From assembly GCA_019973155.2 (NCBI GenBank), contig BPQB01000001.1, positions 124,001 through 188,000 of the forward strand: 64,000 nt of DNA, read 5' to 3'. Origin of the DNA: Phanerochaete sordida. Taxonomy: Eukaryota > Basidiomycota > Agaricomycetes > Polyporales > Phanerochaetaceae. Shown piece after piece: positions 24,716-36,151 of the stretch; the stretch's first letter is position 1; every line of letters starts with the position of its first letter. The position numbers were made by a program, and so were the translations under genes. Under the pieces are notes generated by a model, which saw only the letters and a program-made list of their open reading frames with translations, was not told the DNA's origin and ran no database searches.

Positions 24716-26562
24716 ATGGATATCCCGCTCAGCGAGTACAAGGTGAACACTATCGGGGTATCGCTCTCCTGCGCGCTCTGGGGCGCTGCCACTATGCAAA
24801 TGTACGTACTTCTGGCCTAGTTCCCGGGCGTTTGGCTCATCGCATGGGCCCCTTCTTAGGTTCCTATACTTCCTGAAGTATGTCTCCCATGTTACTTTTC
24901 GCGCTTGAGGCTCAACTGCATGTAAGCTACGAGTCGGACCATCTTGTACTGAAGGCGGCGGTAAGTCACACCTTTCGGTCTGTCCGAACTACGCTTGACA
25001 GCAATCAACGATAGGTCGGGGCGTTGTGGGTGCTTGATACAACGATAGAAATCTTGAGCTTCGTAGGAAGTGCGTGGCACCTCGATTTTCGCTACGACGT
25101 CCTTTAAAACGGCCTACAGTCTTTCCGCCAATGGGCAGCCCAGTAAGCTTCACCGCGGGAACCCCTCCATGGTGAGCACCGCCCTGTTCACATGTTCCTG
25201 GATTTTGAACGCCTCTGTAGGGCCTTGATTGTAGGCTGTCTCTCGACCTACGTTTCGTGAGAACTCAGAAAAGTGACCTTCGGTCCGAACCCACAGGTCC
25301 GCACCTTGTTAACGGTATGCGCTCAGTTGCACGAGATCTCAACGAAAACTAACCCTGATGTCACGACCAGAATGTCGTCGCGTTCAGCGTCCAGCTCTTC
25401 TTCCTATACCGCATCTATCGTCGTAAGCGCGCACTGAATCCTGCAAGTTACCAAGCTACATGCGTATATGCTCTCTAGTCTCCGGTCAACGTTGGGCGGT
25501 ACGGGTTTGTTTGGTAGCCGTGGTATTCATCAACGCCCTCGTCGTAGATTTGGCCCATGCTCATTTTTATTACAGGCGCTGATAGCATTGTGGCAAGTAG
25601 GTAAGCTCATTCAATTAGACCGATTCATCTGTACAAATGCCCATTCATCACGTAGTTGGTGCCTTCAGTACGTATTATGATCCCTGCCTTCTTCCTCTCG
25701 ATGCACGGATCTCATCGTTTATTTGTCCTAGTGTATACGCTGTGGTGTTTGTACGCCTCTCTCTCATACATCCGCGATCAGTGCTCTAAAATCATACAGG
25801 GTGAAGTCGCTTTTGGTAGCCACCACCCCCCACACTCCTCGCACAGTGGTGAGATTGATGCTTTACCCATTCGCGACCTCCATCACTCACACGCAGTCGA
25901 GGCCATGACAATCAGCTGCCGCGCTGTCTCAGCCTTCGTAGACGCGTTCATCGCCGCATACATGGCCTTCCTTTTGCAAACGAAGAACCACAATCTCTTC
26001 CGCAGGTATGTCGACGTTCCCGTCGCCTCTCACAGCCCTGCCTAACTGCTAGCGCGCAGGACCGACAAGGTCATCCTCCGCCTGACGATCCTGACGATCA
26101 ATACGGGCCTCTGGACCGCCGTGCTCGCGATCATTGACTTCAGCCTCGTTAGTCCCCCATGCCTCTGCCAACACTCGAGCTGATGTCCTGCAGATCGCAT
26201 GGCGCCCACTCAACACCGTCTTCGTGATCTTCGAGTACCCGCTCAGCGCACTCTACCTGAATACGTTCCTCGCAAATCTTAACGCGCGTAAGTATGTGCG
26301 GGCGGGCGCACGCCCCGAAGCTTTACGGGCACTGAGTCTGGGCCCCCTTGGCGGGATGAACCCTACGCACGTCGGCCTTGGGAGCACATCCGTGTGTTCG
26401 CAGGTAAATCATGCGCTTTACCTTGGAGAAAGTCCGCTGAGAGACATGCAGGGAGCTGTCGTCGCCGTGCTTGCAGACACTGCATTGGGATCGTCCGGAA
26501 AGAGTGCCGTCGACTCTGCGTTCGAGGCAAGTGGAGGAGGCCGCCTAGCTGTGTCACACTGA
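24716..26562 (+). CDS. DUF6534 multipass membrane protein, copy D
   Basis: ATG 24716 opens an 86-nt first exon with VNTIGVSLSCALWGAATMQ, ending at a GTACGT donor. Following exons give FLYFLKY, LKAAVGALWVLDTTIEIL (about 24950-25065), NVVAFSVQLFFLYRIYRR (about 25375-25430), CRAVSAFVDAFIAAYMAFLLQTKNH (about 25920-25990), a helix ending TGLWTAVLAIIDFSLV (about 26080-26145) and FEYPLSALYLNTFLANLNARKYVR (about 26235-26300). The C-terminal tail to the stop at 26562 is unlike copies A-C. It is the only copy on the plus strand. The first exon lacks the ~10-residue lead seen in the others. Function unknown. Confidence 0.7.
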
Positions 26563-26759
26563 CCTATTCTGCGACAGGCCAGAGACCGTAAGGCGTAGAA
26601 TCAAGCGGACAGTAAGCTAGCCAGATACGGAGTTAGTACTACATGCATGGATGATGACGTATTTGCGTCACAAAATACTAGCATATATGATCTGCGACAT
26701 TAGGTCTGGCAGTATCGCGAGAGCGTACCCAGCTTGGCTAGATCTGGCTGGGCAGTGAG

Positions 26760-27275
26760 GCCTAGTGGTGGTTCGACCGAAATCGCTGCCGCAGGCGTGT
26801 CGCGCCACACGGGCTGTTCGGCGCTTTCTGCCCCTTGCCTCCCGCCTTCACCGACGTCTCGCTCGACAATCCTGAATGCTCTCGCGTTAGACCGACGCTT
26901 GCGCCAGCGAATCCACGATGTCTCAAATGCGAAAGCATGGCTGCATACTGAGTAGCAAATGCGGACCGGACGCTGCCCGTCTCGCCCTTGCTGCTCAGCA
27001 TCTGTCTTAGCCCACAGGTCGCTGAGTCATGGACTCGGACTATTTCTCCCGCAGATACTGGTGAATACAGCACAAGTATAGCCCATTTAACAGCGTGACC
27101 GTCTGGGGTGCTACTTCTGGAGGGCCTAGAGTTGGGGTCGCTGCTCGACCAGTCACGATTGCAATATCACGAGCCATGAAGTGAGTGTCAGCCTCGGTGT
27201 CAGCCTCTCGAATGGGTGGCATAAAATGGGCTGAAGCAGACTGGAAACCCTCGCCTCTCTCTCTCTCCCCAACGC
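26760..27275. repeat. right copy of the ~510-bp inverted repeat
   Basis: Reverse complement of 1-515. The inner edge is near 26760, just after the stop of DUF6534 copy D, and the outer edge runs into a CT-rich block at about 27250-27275. No open frame is shared well enough to call it coding. Together the two copies enclose the terpene-related genes. Confidence 0.75.
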
Positions 27276-28605
27276 CTACCATCCCTCGCCCCTTCCTGAC
27301 CTCTCCGCAACCTTGGCCCAAAAGTAACTCTACACCATCGCGACACTTCAGTACTTGTCCTCTTGCTACTGTACACTTCTGATTGGAGGGGAAACTGTCC
27401 CGCTCTCGAGCTCCCGTTCATCGCGACAACCGTCGGTGTCGGGCTCCAACACAAATCAAATAACCCAATTCCAACACACATCTCGGGCGCAGAGGTACGC
27501 TCGACAGTCCTGTTCGCGAGGTGCTAGCACTGACTCTGCTGCAGCTATCTTGGTATCGGCACCGAAGCACAACGTATAGTCTCTCGCCTGGATGCAGTCA
27601 GCCGCGCCGACCTCGTGGCGACTCAACGACACCGCGACACCTCTCCATCGAACACGCTTAATATCCTCCCTTCGCCCCCGCCTCTGTCTTCGCTCTCGTT
27701 CTCGATATTTATTTTCGCTATCTGCAAGACCTCTCACATCACTATCCCTATAATGTTCCGGTGCGCCATCACTCTCAGCCCCGAAGAGTCGCGAAGCCCA
27801 CCGCCTGGGCCGGGTACCCCGAGCCAGCCGCAGGGGCTTGTGCAGATCGCTTGAACGTGCCCGCCATATGGAGCACTCACGACTCTGCCAGGTTTCTGGG
27901 CCCTCGAGGGTGCTAGCTCGGACGACGACTTCGGTATGTGTGCTTCCTCATGTTGAGAGCATCGTGGCTGACGCGTTCATTGAAGCACGCACCACAAAAT
28001 CATACACTCGGCTCGCTACACATACTACTCCCTCGCACATACTATCCCCCCCACACATACTATCCCCTCGCACGTAACTTATTCGCTTTCGCAATCACCA
28101 TCGCCCTCCGGAGGGCAGACCATCCTCATCGTTCTCAGCTCTGAAGAGCGAGGAGCCCCGTGTTCACCTGACCTATGGCTCCCCCCACCGCGAGGTACGG
28201 GCTCTATTTTAGGGATATGACAAGGCGATGCTCATCACAATTAACAGCCGGGCCTTAGTCTCAACACAGGGGCACTGCTGCAAGTTCAGCTTGTACTCTA
28301 TCTCTTCCGCTGCCACGAGGAGCAGCTGGCGCCTCTGCGCTCTTTCCTAGCTCTGGGAGCACACGACTGGTCTCGACTTCCTTCTACCTGCTGGACACCT
28401 TGCACGCCCGGCCGCGTTTCATCACTTCGACCCTTGGACTCGTCTTCCCACGCAGGCTCTGGGAGACTCGGCATCGAACAAATCTCAAATATTGGACTTG
28501 AACTCTGGGACTCGACTGGCCGTCTAAAATGTATTAAATCCTCTAAAAATGTGGCTGGTCTCAAATAGACATAACAGACAAAATACATTTCCATTCACCC
28601 GCTCG
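27276..28605. other. intergenic, CT-rich, with short CACATACTA repeats
   Basis: No gene was recognised. Around 28018-28075 a short motif of the type CACATACTATCCCC is repeated three times. The stretch marks the transition from the accessory region on the left to compact housekeeping-type genes. Confidence 0.45.
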
Positions 28606-29468
28606 CTAGCTATCATCCGAGTCCTCAACGATCTCAGACGTCTTGGGCGGCGGGCCCTTCGTCTTCTTGCGCCCGCCGCGCTTCGGCTCGGGCGCAGGCT
28701 CGAGCCGCGCGCGCTCAGCGTCGCCGAGGCGCTCGAACCACATCTTCCCGTGCTCGAGGCGCGAGAGGATGCGGCGCAGCTCGTCGGTGCTCCCGACGGC
28801 GGACGGGCTCTGGAACGGGACGTGCGCGGGCCAGCCGTGCAGTGTGACGCCGTAGCGGTGCGCAATGCGCTGCGCGCCGTCGGGCGCGAATGTCCACGTC
28901 ATCTTCGCGGTTGGGCTCGCGGCGACGCGCACTGCGGTCGGTCAGCGGAGGGGTGGGTAAGGGAGCGAATGGCGCACCGAGCTCTTCCTGCGCGAGCTTG
29001 TTGATGGCGTCGTACACGTCCTTGCGCGTCTTCAGAGACGAGTCTGCGGAGCCTGCGCGCGCGTGAGATGGCTCACGAAGGGCGACGCAAGATGGATGGC
29101 TCACCTGACGGACGTTCCTTCCGCTTGTACCGCCTCCGCTCCGCGATCTCCTCGTTCGTAATGGCCGCCTCGACGTCGCAGTCGCGCGGCGCGGGTGCAC
29201 GATAGCGCCGCTGGCGGCGCGCAATGTCCTCGTTCGAGATCGCCCCGCCCGCGTTCGCAGCAAACTCGGTGGAGTCCCGTCTGCGTCTCTTCGCGATGTC
29301 CTCGTTCGTGATGCTGCCGTCGTCGATGCTGAGATTGCGGCGCTTACGACTGGCGATGGTTTCGTTTGTAATCGCTGGAGCGGCTCGGGCCTGTTTTTTC
29401 GATGCCTGCGGAGGCGGAAAGTCCGCAGGCAGGTTCTCCATAAAGACGATGGAGCGGCGGGTGGTCAT
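28606..29468 (-). CDS. basic protein with four ITNE repeats
   Basis: Exons 29468-29105, 29052-28978 and 28931-28606 join in phase to give 254 residues. The N-terminal half contains four copies of a 13-residue unit of the form (A/S)I(T/S)NE(D/E/T)IAxRxRR at about residues 32-44, 52-64, 76-88 and 102-114, followed by a Lys/Arg-rich stretch. The C-terminal half has a compact domain with WTFAPDGAQRIAHRYGV and GKMWFERLGDAERARLEP, then a lysine/proline-rich tail and an acidic end (VEDSDDS). The basic clusters suggest a nuclear protein. I do not recognise the family. Confidence 0.75.
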
Positions 29469-30505
29469 CGTGGGCTGGCTCTGAGTATGCGGACGGGGTG
29501 GAGAGGATAGGTGCCAGCTGTCGTGGACAGCCTCAAGCGTGCTAATGGCCGTTAAAGGACCCTGCCGAAATTAAACTTGTTTGGGCCATGGTAACCCGTT
29601 GATGCAGGGCGAGGCAATCAAAACGAAGGAGGAAGCGGCCGAAGAGCGGCAGCGGCGCGACTGCTAGGGTCCGGAAAGTACGGCGTCTTCTGCTGCGGCT
29701 CAGAGCTGCATCGTTCGAGCAAGACATGCGAGCCCGCAAAGGTATCAGAGCAGCTGGTACCGCGATAACCTAGTGGGATTCTCAGGTTGTCGACGCAGGG
29801 ATATGCAGGGCGACGTTTATCGACTACGTAGCATCATTGCCTATGCAAATGTCGTCTGGCCACGCACACGCCGTGTATTCACATTGGAGCATCCAACTTG
29901 GACGCAGCGTTCGTCGCGAAGGATACTTTGCGAGGGACGTTATCAGGGTAAGGACTTGGTTCAAAACAAAGGCGGAAACGCCGCGGCGGCGCCTATCGAG
30001 CAGAACGCCACGAAGGTGATGGAGATACCATATCCGGACGCTGGGAATCTGTGGCTCTGAGATTCGCTTTGCACTAGTGCTTTGCTTAGGTTGAAGCTAG
30101 AAGACATGCAAAGATCCGATAAAAATAACAGCGTATCTTATGCTTCCTCATTTACGGTAGCGTGATCACGCCATAGCGTTTTGACCTCTGTTCAAGACGT
30201 AACGTAGGATTATTAGGGCAAGCATCGCGTAGAATTTCGCGCGAATGCGGGATATTTACTTTTGTAGCTTGTGCTCCGTTTCCTAGCCAATTGTGTGACA
30301 TGGTCCCAATTCCTGTCAGAGTCGACTCTCTTTACCTGCCTAATCCGGAGGGAAAAACCAACTGCCGCCCAGGCACACGCGATAGACATAAGCGCCAAAG
30401 TGGGGGTAGCGCTCATCGTGCGCCAGCTGGACATTGCTTGCTGCGTACACCCGCCTCCGAGTCGTCTCTCCCGTCCCAGACGGCGCCCCGGACAATCAGG
30501 CAACG
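29469..30505. other. intergenic between divergent genes
   Basis: About 1 kb holding the divergent promoters of the ITNE-repeat gene and the CCDC47 homologue. No gene or clear core element was seen. Confidence 0.45.
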
Positions 30506-31985
30506 ATGGCCAGCGAAGGCCTCAAGCAAGTACTCAGGATCCTCACGCCGCCGCCCCTCGTGGTGCCTGAGGACTATGAGGGGGTCGAGTTCAAGTGGAA
30601 GATGTTCGTCTTCAGGCCTGGTCGTGCGTGCCTTCCTCTTCGCTGCTCGTAGACTGCCATGATATAACCGCTGTTGTAGTCTTCCAGAAGGAGGCCATGT
30701 TTCTGGGGGCGATCTTGTTCTACCTGGCGTGGTACTTCATCGGCAAGAGCTACAACATCTCCAGGGCCCATAAGTGGTGAGTGACGGTTGTATGACCTCA
30801 CGACGGCCATTTGATCCTGTTTCACAGGTTCAACGCACATTTGCTGCTCTACGAGACGCAGTTCACGAAGCCTGTGCAGCGCGGTGGTCTGACTCGCGGT
30901 ATGGACTACCAACAGCTTGCCAGTCACCAAGCTAACCCTCTTGCAGATGGAGCCACTGACTTCTACGCTTTTTCGACTGGAAGGCGCGCCATAACATCCG
31001 CGCACACTACGATCTCGCTCCGCCCGTTCCACGACTTCTTCCAGCTCACGTACCAGATCGTTCGCGGGATCGCTGAAGTGACGTACCGCGCAGACGATGA
31101 AGTCGAGCTGGAATTCACCTTCCAGGAGAGCCCCAACGTCCCAGACTGTGTGTGGGCAATTGTCGCGAAGGATGAGCTGAAGGATATCAAGGACCGCCGC
31201 TGGGATCTTGTGAGTGCTGTACTACTGCTCCATCGACTGCTTCTGACGTGTATATGCGCATTAAGAGCTTCGCCCGTGTCACGGAGAACAACACCCTGCC
31301 ACCCTCCCTATCTGTTATGTCCGGTACGCGCATTTCCGTATAACCACGTCTCCGCAAACTAAATGGTCGCAGAATTCGCCGACATCACGGATTGCCTGCT
31401 GAAGCAGCACGGCCCGCTCTCGCTGAGCAAGGTGCTCTCCGACCCAGCAGTGCTCCCCTATTTTCGCTCGCTCTCGCTCACGGACCAACCGCGCACGCGC
31501 CCCGAAGCGCCGCTGCCGGCCTCCGCGCGCAAGAAGCGGCTTGTCCTAACCCTGCGCCTGCCGCCTACGTCCGACGCGACCGCGACGCTGCCACTCGTGG
31601 CCGCCACATTCCAGCTCGCGGACGTCATCGCGGGCGCGGGCGGGTGGGGCATCGGCAAGGGCCCTGGCGGGCGCTCGGGTACGGGCCTTGCACCGAGCCT
31701 GCGCCCCGAGACGCGCACAAAGCTGCGCGCGGCGCGCGAGCGCGTCGAGAAGGACATCAAGGAGGAGGCCGTGCGCGAGAAGCGCGAGGAGGCCGAGGCG
31801 GAACGCGCCGCGGCGAAGAAGAAGGCGGAGGAGGAGCGCCTGTCGAAGCTCAGTGCCGCGGAGCAGCGCAAGGTACGTCGCGCATTCTCAGCGCGGGACT
31901 GGTCGTTGAATAATTTTTTCAGGAGCTTGAAAAGGAGAAGAAGCGACTGCTGCGCAAAACCCAGGGCAAAGTTGCTAAGCGGTAG
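30506..31985 (+). CDS. CCDC47/PAT10-like ER membrane protein (DUF1682)
   Basis: Seven exons close in phase: 30506-30620, 30680-30776, 30828-30898, 30947-31209, 31266-31323, 31373-31872 and 31923-31985, giving 388 residues. It starts with a short lumenal/cytosolic lead, then one membrane helix (AMFLGAILFYLAWYFIG), the DUF1682 core (FNAHLLLYETQF, WDLSFARVTE, LPPSLSVMSE), a cytosolic domain and a C-terminal charged coiled coil (KREEAEAERAAAKKKAEEE) ending in a Lys/Arg-rich tail. In animals CCDC47 is part of the PAT complex, which chaperones multipass proteins at the translocon, and its basic tail meets the ribosome. That role is inferred here by homology. Confidence 0.9.
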
Positions 31986-32353
31986 TTGGGTCCCAGTACG
32001 CTCTTGTGTAGTGCGGTGAGGGTGGCCGGTCTCTGCTGTGGCCGCTGGCCAAAATGTATGTAATGCTAATGCAGCTTGTATATGCTGTATTTATTGCTAC
32101 CAGTAGTAATGTGATTTGCTGTCGAGCTGTCGATGCTAAATCCTCGAAGCCCGAGTGCACATGGGCTTTCCTTCCGACCCTGCTGTAGACGCCGTACTGC
32201 AGCTGACTACTTCGCACGTGTTCTCCCTGGAGCTCTGGCGAGCCGAGGGAACGCGCAATACAGTATCCCTGGGTCTCTTCTATACTGTACATCAAGCTCA
32301 AACTAGCTGAGGGTTGTATACCACGGCCTTGATCCAGACATAAGTATTCCAGA
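31986..32353. other. intergenic
   Basis: 3' flank of the CCDC47 homologue and promoter of the next gene. AT-richer, no frame with support. Confidence 0.45.
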
Positions 32354-33223
32354 ATGAATAGCGAACAGCCGCAGACCACATCGCCGACATCGCCTGAGCT
32401 CGGGCAGCAGCAAGAGGTCTACACAATATCGCGTACAGTGCACCAGCAGCAGCCACTACCGCCTCTGTCACCGTGGACGCACTTCGCGATCTTCACCGGC
32501 ATCCTCGCGCCCGTCGCGCTCTTCCCCTACCTCGCCGTCCGCCGGCACCTCATCTCGCTGCACCGCAAGGTGTCTGAGGTGTCACAGACGAACGCCGCGC
32601 TGCAGCGCGACCTGAAGGCGGCGCTGCTCGAGTCGAGCATCCGGCGCGAGGAGCACGACCGGCTCGCCGCCGCGCTGAGCGAGGTCCGCCGGGACTTCGA
32701 CGGCTTCCGCGCAGAGCAGGCCGCGCGCGAGCTCCAGCGCGCCCGCGACGAAGAGCGCACACGCGCGCAGCTCGAGGAGCTCGCGGCGCAGAACGAGCGG
32801 ACGAGGTGCGAGCTTGCGTGAGACTTCTGGCACATGTGCGCGGACTCACCGATGCCGCTGCTGAAATGCGCTGCAGGACGAATCTAACGACCCTCCGGGA
32901 CCTCAGCCCGACTCTTGCGGACATTGCGGCGTTCATGCAGGAAGTAGAGTTGCAGCAGGGGTTTGTGACGCGCAAGAACGATGGGAGGGGGATCGAGAGG
33001 ATCAGGCAGTTTGCGTATAAGCTGGGAAGCATTCTCACTTCGGACCTGGAAGTAGACAACGTGAGTACTGGCATCCTGCCTGCCGACATGACTCCTGACA
33101 ATGTCTTGCAAGCCCCCGCAGAGCGAACCCGTCTCGTCTGCGGCCTCCTCATCGACTCGCGCAGCCAAGAAGGATAAGAAATCCAAGCAAGTCTCTGACA
33201 ACGAGGCTGCACAGCAGCAATAG
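32354..33223 (+). CDS. membrane-anchored coiled-coil protein, unknown function
   Basis: Three exons, 32354-32805, 32877-33060 and 33122-33223, close in phase and give 245 residues. A Pro/Gln-rich N-terminus (about 40 residues) is followed by one membrane helix (FAIFTGILAPVALFPYLAV), then a long coiled coil rich in Glu, Arg and Ala (about residues 70-155), a conserved-looking block LADIAAFMQEVELQQGF, and a lysine/serine-rich tail ending in QQQ. No catalytic motif is visible. The topology suggests a tail-exposed tether on an organelle membrane, possibly mitochondrial or ER. I do not recognise the family. Confidence 0.8.
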
Positions 33224-33414
33224 ATGTCTGTCCTACGCGAGGAGCTTGATATGCGATGAAGCAAAGTGGCATGCGGAGACAAGCAATGACATTGCGCGGA
33301 TATTGCGACACTGACTGTACGATTCACACCTTGTATCTTGTAACAATAAATACCAAGCCAGCAGCGACATCCAGATACATTGAGCCCTCACGACATAGCA
33401 CTGAACATTGCCGT

Positions 33415-34227
33415 CTAGCGCGTCCGACGCTTTCCATTACTACTCTCCTGAGAGACGACGAGCCATGAGCCCGACATGTCTGGCTGCGGAGGACGCAGGC
33501 GTACCTCAGGCTGTTTGCGGTGCTGAACCAACAACTCCTCCATCAAGTCCACATCGATCTTCTCCCATCCTGCGTAGTTCCCCTGCAGCATCTCCGTACA
33601 TCGTCTCGCGAAGAACGCGAAGTGGTAGAGGAGCACCGCGTGCCATTCGTACTGCTGCACGATCTTGATGAGGTGGCTACTGTATTTGAAGAAGTAGTAC
33701 GGAAGCGTCGGAGGCTGCCCGTTCGAGAGCGCGTGGACGCAGAGGATGGAGAAGTAGATGTTGAGGGGGACGACAAGCGAGTCGAGGGTCTGGTATATTT
33801 CGCGAGCAGAGGGGATGGCGCGGTACGAGATCGTGCTGTCTTCGAGATCGATCATGTGCCATTGAGCTTCGAGGATACGTCGCGTATCCAGCTTGTAGAG
33901 CTCGGCAGCAGGGAAGTCGTGACGAAGTATTGCGCCAAATGTTTCTGAATCGATATGCGGGAAGAGTTTCGAGAGGTCCACAGCGTCATCGATAGGAGTA
34001 GGGGGATATGAAAAGGTCGGTGTAGCAGCCGTGCTCGGAGGGTACATCACGAGGAGCGTAGACTGAGCTGGATATGGACCGGGAGAGGATGTAGAACGAG
34101 GTAGAGTGCGGGTCACGTCGACTGTGCCGGAGCCTTGCGGTGGCCACATGTTGTTGGACTGGAACACCCGTGTGGCCGAGCCAAAGCGAGATAGAGCTTC
34201 AGAGGTTAAGTACGGAGTGAGATCCAA
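33415..34227 (-). CDS. hypothetical protein, mostly single exon
   Basis: An open frame of 270 codons ends at 33415. The left-most codon is TTG, so translation begins either at an upstream exon (an acceptor-like AG lies at about 34234) or at the internal ATG at 34149. The core LFPHIDSETFGAILRHDFPAAELYKLDTR is followed by an alpha-helical, aromatic-rich half (IYFSILCVHALSNG, YEWHAVLLYHFAFFARR). It lacks a signal peptide and catalytic motifs. I have an impression of similar hypothetical proteins in basidiomycetes but cannot name a family. Confidence 0.6.
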   Translation of the reverse strand: MDLTPYLTSEALSRFGSATRVFQSNNMWPPQGSGTVDVTRTLPRSTSSPGPYPAQSTLLVMYPPSTAATPTFSYPPTPIDDAVDLSKLFPHIDSETFGAILRHDFPAAELYKLDTRRILEAQWHMIDLEDSTISYRAIPSAREIYQTLDSLVVPLNIYFSILCVHALSNGQPPTLPYYFFKYSSHLIKIVQQYEWHAVLLYHFAFFARRCTEMLQGNYAGWEKIDVDLMEELLVQHRKQPEVRLRPPQPDMSGSWLVVSQESSNGKRRTR

Positions 34228-34677
34228 GAGCTACGTTCAACGTAACGGAGCCCGAGAACGCCATAGAGTCATCTGAGCACAAAACAAAGCAGGACAAGCG
34301 AGCCAAGGCAGGCGAGAGGCGGAAGAGGCCACAGCAGTGTCGCAGACACAGAGGAATGACCTCGGAAACCAAATCGGGAATGCGGCAACGGCCGAGCGCC
34401 CGGTGGCTGAGAACTGAGTAGTTCCACGAAAACTTTACCCACGCTTCCTTACCGACTGCGAATCAGGCGCGTACGTTCCCTACGACACCCCTCAAGGTGA
34501 ATATCTCGCTGCTACTGGTCTCGGCGATGGTCTTGGAGCGTCGGGGAGAGGCCGTTATGCTGAAAGTTTGCGTGGCCACCCTTTTCCCCGTCCTCTCAGT
34601 CCCAAAACCGAGCCAGATCGTGCTAATGTGAATATGTGACTGACCAAAGTGCTTTCTGTCTGCAGACACCATCCAAA
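34228..34677. other. promoter region of the L35 gene
   Basis: Spacer between divergent genes. A pyrimidine-rich stretch and a CTGCAG acceptor-like site just before the ATG at 34678 suggest that the L35 leader may itself be spliced. Confidence 0.4.
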
Positions 34678-35227
34678 ATGCCCGGCAAGGTCAAGGCGTA
34701 CGAGCTCCAGTCCAAGTGCGTTATCCAAGATATGTATCGAGGGCTCTGAAGCTCAGACTTGTCCCGGAATCTAGGTCCAAGAACGACTTGTCGAAGCAGC
34801 TTTCGGAGCTCAAGAATGAGCTCCTGAGCCTGCGCGTGCAGAAGATTGCCGGTGGCTCTGCGGCTAAGCTCACTCGCATGTGCGTTCTCTACATTCTTTG
34901 TCCTGAACTCGTACTGAACTGGACCGCGCGCCTTGCAGTAACACTGTCCGCAAGTCCATTGCCCGGGTCTTGACCGTCATGAACCAGAAGGCACGGCAAA
35001 ACCTCCGCGAGCTGTACAAGAAGAAGAAGTACGCTCCCCTTGACCTCCGCGTGAAGAAGACCCGCGCTATCCGTCGGCGACTGACCAAGGTACGCCCTTT
35101 TCCTCCAGTCTTTGCGAGCAGGCGCTGATCCCCTTATCTCCGGTAGCACGAGGAGTCGCTCAAGACCCTCAAGCAGCGCAAGAGGGAGATCCACTTCCCC
35201 ACCCGCAAGTACGCCGTCAAGGCATAA
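34678..35227 (+). CDS. rpl35: 60S ribosomal protein L35 (uL29)
   Basis: Four exons: the first ends in CAGTCCAA before a GTGCGT donor, the last begins after CGGTAG at about 35147. The spliced protein starts [18 protein letters not shown] and contains [20 protein letters not shown], the uL29 signature, then [20 protein letters not shown] and the very basic eukaryotic extension ending [10 protein letters not shown]. Length is about 124 residues, as expected. It binds 25S rRNA at the exit tunnel of the large subunit. Confidence 0.96.
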
Positions 35228-36151
35228 GCTTGAGGAGTGACTGTCGGGTTTTGGTGTTTCTGTTATCGTCCTTCTTTGTATGCCGTACGCCTCTATGTCA
35301 TGCAATCTGCCACCCTGCGCACACAACACTAGGGCATGTCGCTGCCGGCCCAGATGGGCTCGTCCGTCGAATCTTGTACATTTGCTGTAGCTCTCTATTT
35401 TTCAATACATGCACCCAACGGCGGGTCCATACTCGGAAAGTAGAGCAATATTATGATTGGACGAAAGGCTCCGCCCCCGAGGCCCGACTGCCCGTCCGAG
35501 AGTGCCCTGAAAGGCAAGCAGTTCTCACGTTCCCGACGTCATTTCCCCGTTTCCTCGCCGTTCCAGACGTCTTTCAACCACCCTTGTTCATCGCGCTCGA
35601 CGTCGGACATCACGCGTCCGTCGGCGTCTCGAACGTGCAGCGCGTCATCCCATACGCTCTGAAGGTCTCACTTTGCTTGCACAGCACACCGGCGTGCTTC
35701 CAAATCTCACGGATCTCCTTTTTCACGTCTCCTCTCCGCCCTATCCCACCTTCGACCGCTCTACAATCTCCCTCTCGTTCTTCATAAGTCGTATCGCTAG
35801 TCTGTGCAAGCTGTGCTTTCCACCACCACGTCTTCACCACACAGAGGACATTATTTATTTCCCTCACGACCGCGTAACGAGATCACGACATGGTGAGTGC
35901 CTTCTAGCCCCCCTCCTTTCCGCTGTTCGGCCTTGTACACGAGCCCTACATCATCGGAAATGCCCTCTGCACTCTTGATGCCCACATTGCAACGCATGGC
36001 ATTCGATGGCGCTCCCCACACACGTGTACCACCAGAAGCATATCTCTGCGATGAGGACATGAGGCCAATCCCCGAGGCATGATCTGCCCTTCCTTTGCCC
36101 AAGCGGCCACGCCCGTGTTTGCTCGTAGACCCCCCTCCCCTTTTCCCAGAG
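35228..36151. other. intergenic / 5' leader of the kinase gene
   Basis: Contains a long pyrimidine-rich block (35680-35840). An ATG at 35890 is directly followed by a perfect GTGAGT donor, which may be a one-codon first coding exon (see findings). Confidence 0.4.

Noticed and set aside
642..26562. A trichothecene-type cluster, because the cyclase resembles TRI5
   Set aside because: TRI5-like cyclases in basidiomycetes make varied products, and no other TRI gene was recognised. Only a generic sesquiterpenoid cluster is supported.
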